Below are positions 5,384-5,572 of a stretch of 5,572 bases of DNA, one piece after another. Origin of the DNA: Bacteroidota bacterium (GTDB lineage: Bacteria > Bacteroidota > Bacteroidia > Flavobacteriales > Weeksellaceae). How positions within the stretch are numbered: position 1 is the first letter of the stretch; each line of letters opens with the position of its first letter. Below the pieces are notes generated by a model. The model did not search any database. It had not been told where the DNA came from and was given only the letters and a program-made list of their open reading frames with translations. The DNA lies in contig JAFAAJ010000179.1 of the NCBI GenBank assembly GCA_023426625.1, forward strand, positions 1 to 5,572, read 5' to 3'. A program made the translations under genes and the position numbers.

Positions 5384-5572
5384 ATGTTAACAGTATCTAA
5401 CTTATCTTTACAATTCGGAAAAAGAGTTCTTTTTGACGAGGTAAATATTATGTTTACCAAAGGTAACTGCTACGGGATCATCGGAGCAAATGGCGCGGGA
5501 AAATCTACATTCCTTAAAATATTAACAGGAAAGCAGGATCCAACAACGGGAAATGTATCTCTGGAACCAGGG
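5384..5572 (+). CDS. ABC-F family ATPase, N-terminal part (YbiT-like), cut by window edge
   Basis: Sixty-three codons run from the ATG at 5384 to the right edge without a stop; full-length members have about 530-650 residues, so roughly 10% is seen. The sequence opens MLTVSNLSLQFGKRVLFDEV, has the Walker A motif GANGAGKST (34-42) with K40 and S41 for ATP/Mg binding, then FLKILTGKQDPTTGNVSLEP. The pattern (MLxxSNLxxQFG, GNxYGxIGANGxGKSTF, PTxGNVSL) is close to E. coli YbiT. ABC-F proteins have two ATPase domains and no membrane part; they bind the ribosomal E site and act on stalled translation or, in some cases, antibiotic resistance. Which subtype this is cannot be settled without the linker and second domain. 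The -7 element at 5356 serves it, and it is divergent from smpB. Confidence 0.92.
   Translation, partial: MLTVSNLSLQFGKRVLFDEVNIMFTKGNCYGIIGANGAGKSTFLKILTGKQDPTTGNVSLEPG

Overview
The window looks like chromosomal DNA of a Bacteroidota member, most likely Flavobacteriia of the Chryseobacterium/Weeksellaceae kind. Base composition is AT-rich, ribosome binding sites are nearly absent, and several genes carry the Bacteroidota-type promoter (a -7 element TAnnTTTG, in one case with a -33 TTTG). The protein set also fits: a YeeN-like YebC, an OmpA protein with thrombospondin type 3 repeats, and a short double-glycine-leader peptide. No phage, insertion sequence, CRISPR array, tRNA or rRNA was seen.

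Layout. Positions 2-940 (minus) encode most of a SpoIIM-family multi-pass membrane protein that runs off the left edge. It starts only 26 bp from a divergent RDD-family membrane protein (967-1716, plus). A small GCN5-type acetyltransferase follows (1792-2082, plus). A perfect 12-bp hairpin at 2088-2115 can end transcription from both sides. Directly across it, on the minus strand, lies a 54-residue peptide gene (2119-2283) with a double-glycine leader and six cysteines. Further right, also on the minus strand, are a YebC-family translation factor (2394-3134), an OmpA-family outer membrane protein (3228-4727) with its own promoter and strong terminator, and SmpB (4805-5266). A divergent ABC-F ATPase begins at 5384 and runs off the right edge.

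How the genes may work together. The SpoIIM/RDD pair probably belongs to the widespread Bacteroidota membrane cluster that also includes MoxR ATPase, DUF58 and DUF4129 genes; these would lie left of the window and cannot be seen. SmpB, YebC and the ABC-F protein all act on stalled or slow ribosomes and sit within 3.2 kb, so this may be a loose translation-quality neighbourhood interrupted by a structural outer-membrane gene. The most novel element is the cysteine-rich GG-leader peptide. It resembles the small bacteriocin-like secreted peptides of Chryseobacterium, but no dedicated exporter or modification enzyme is visible here.
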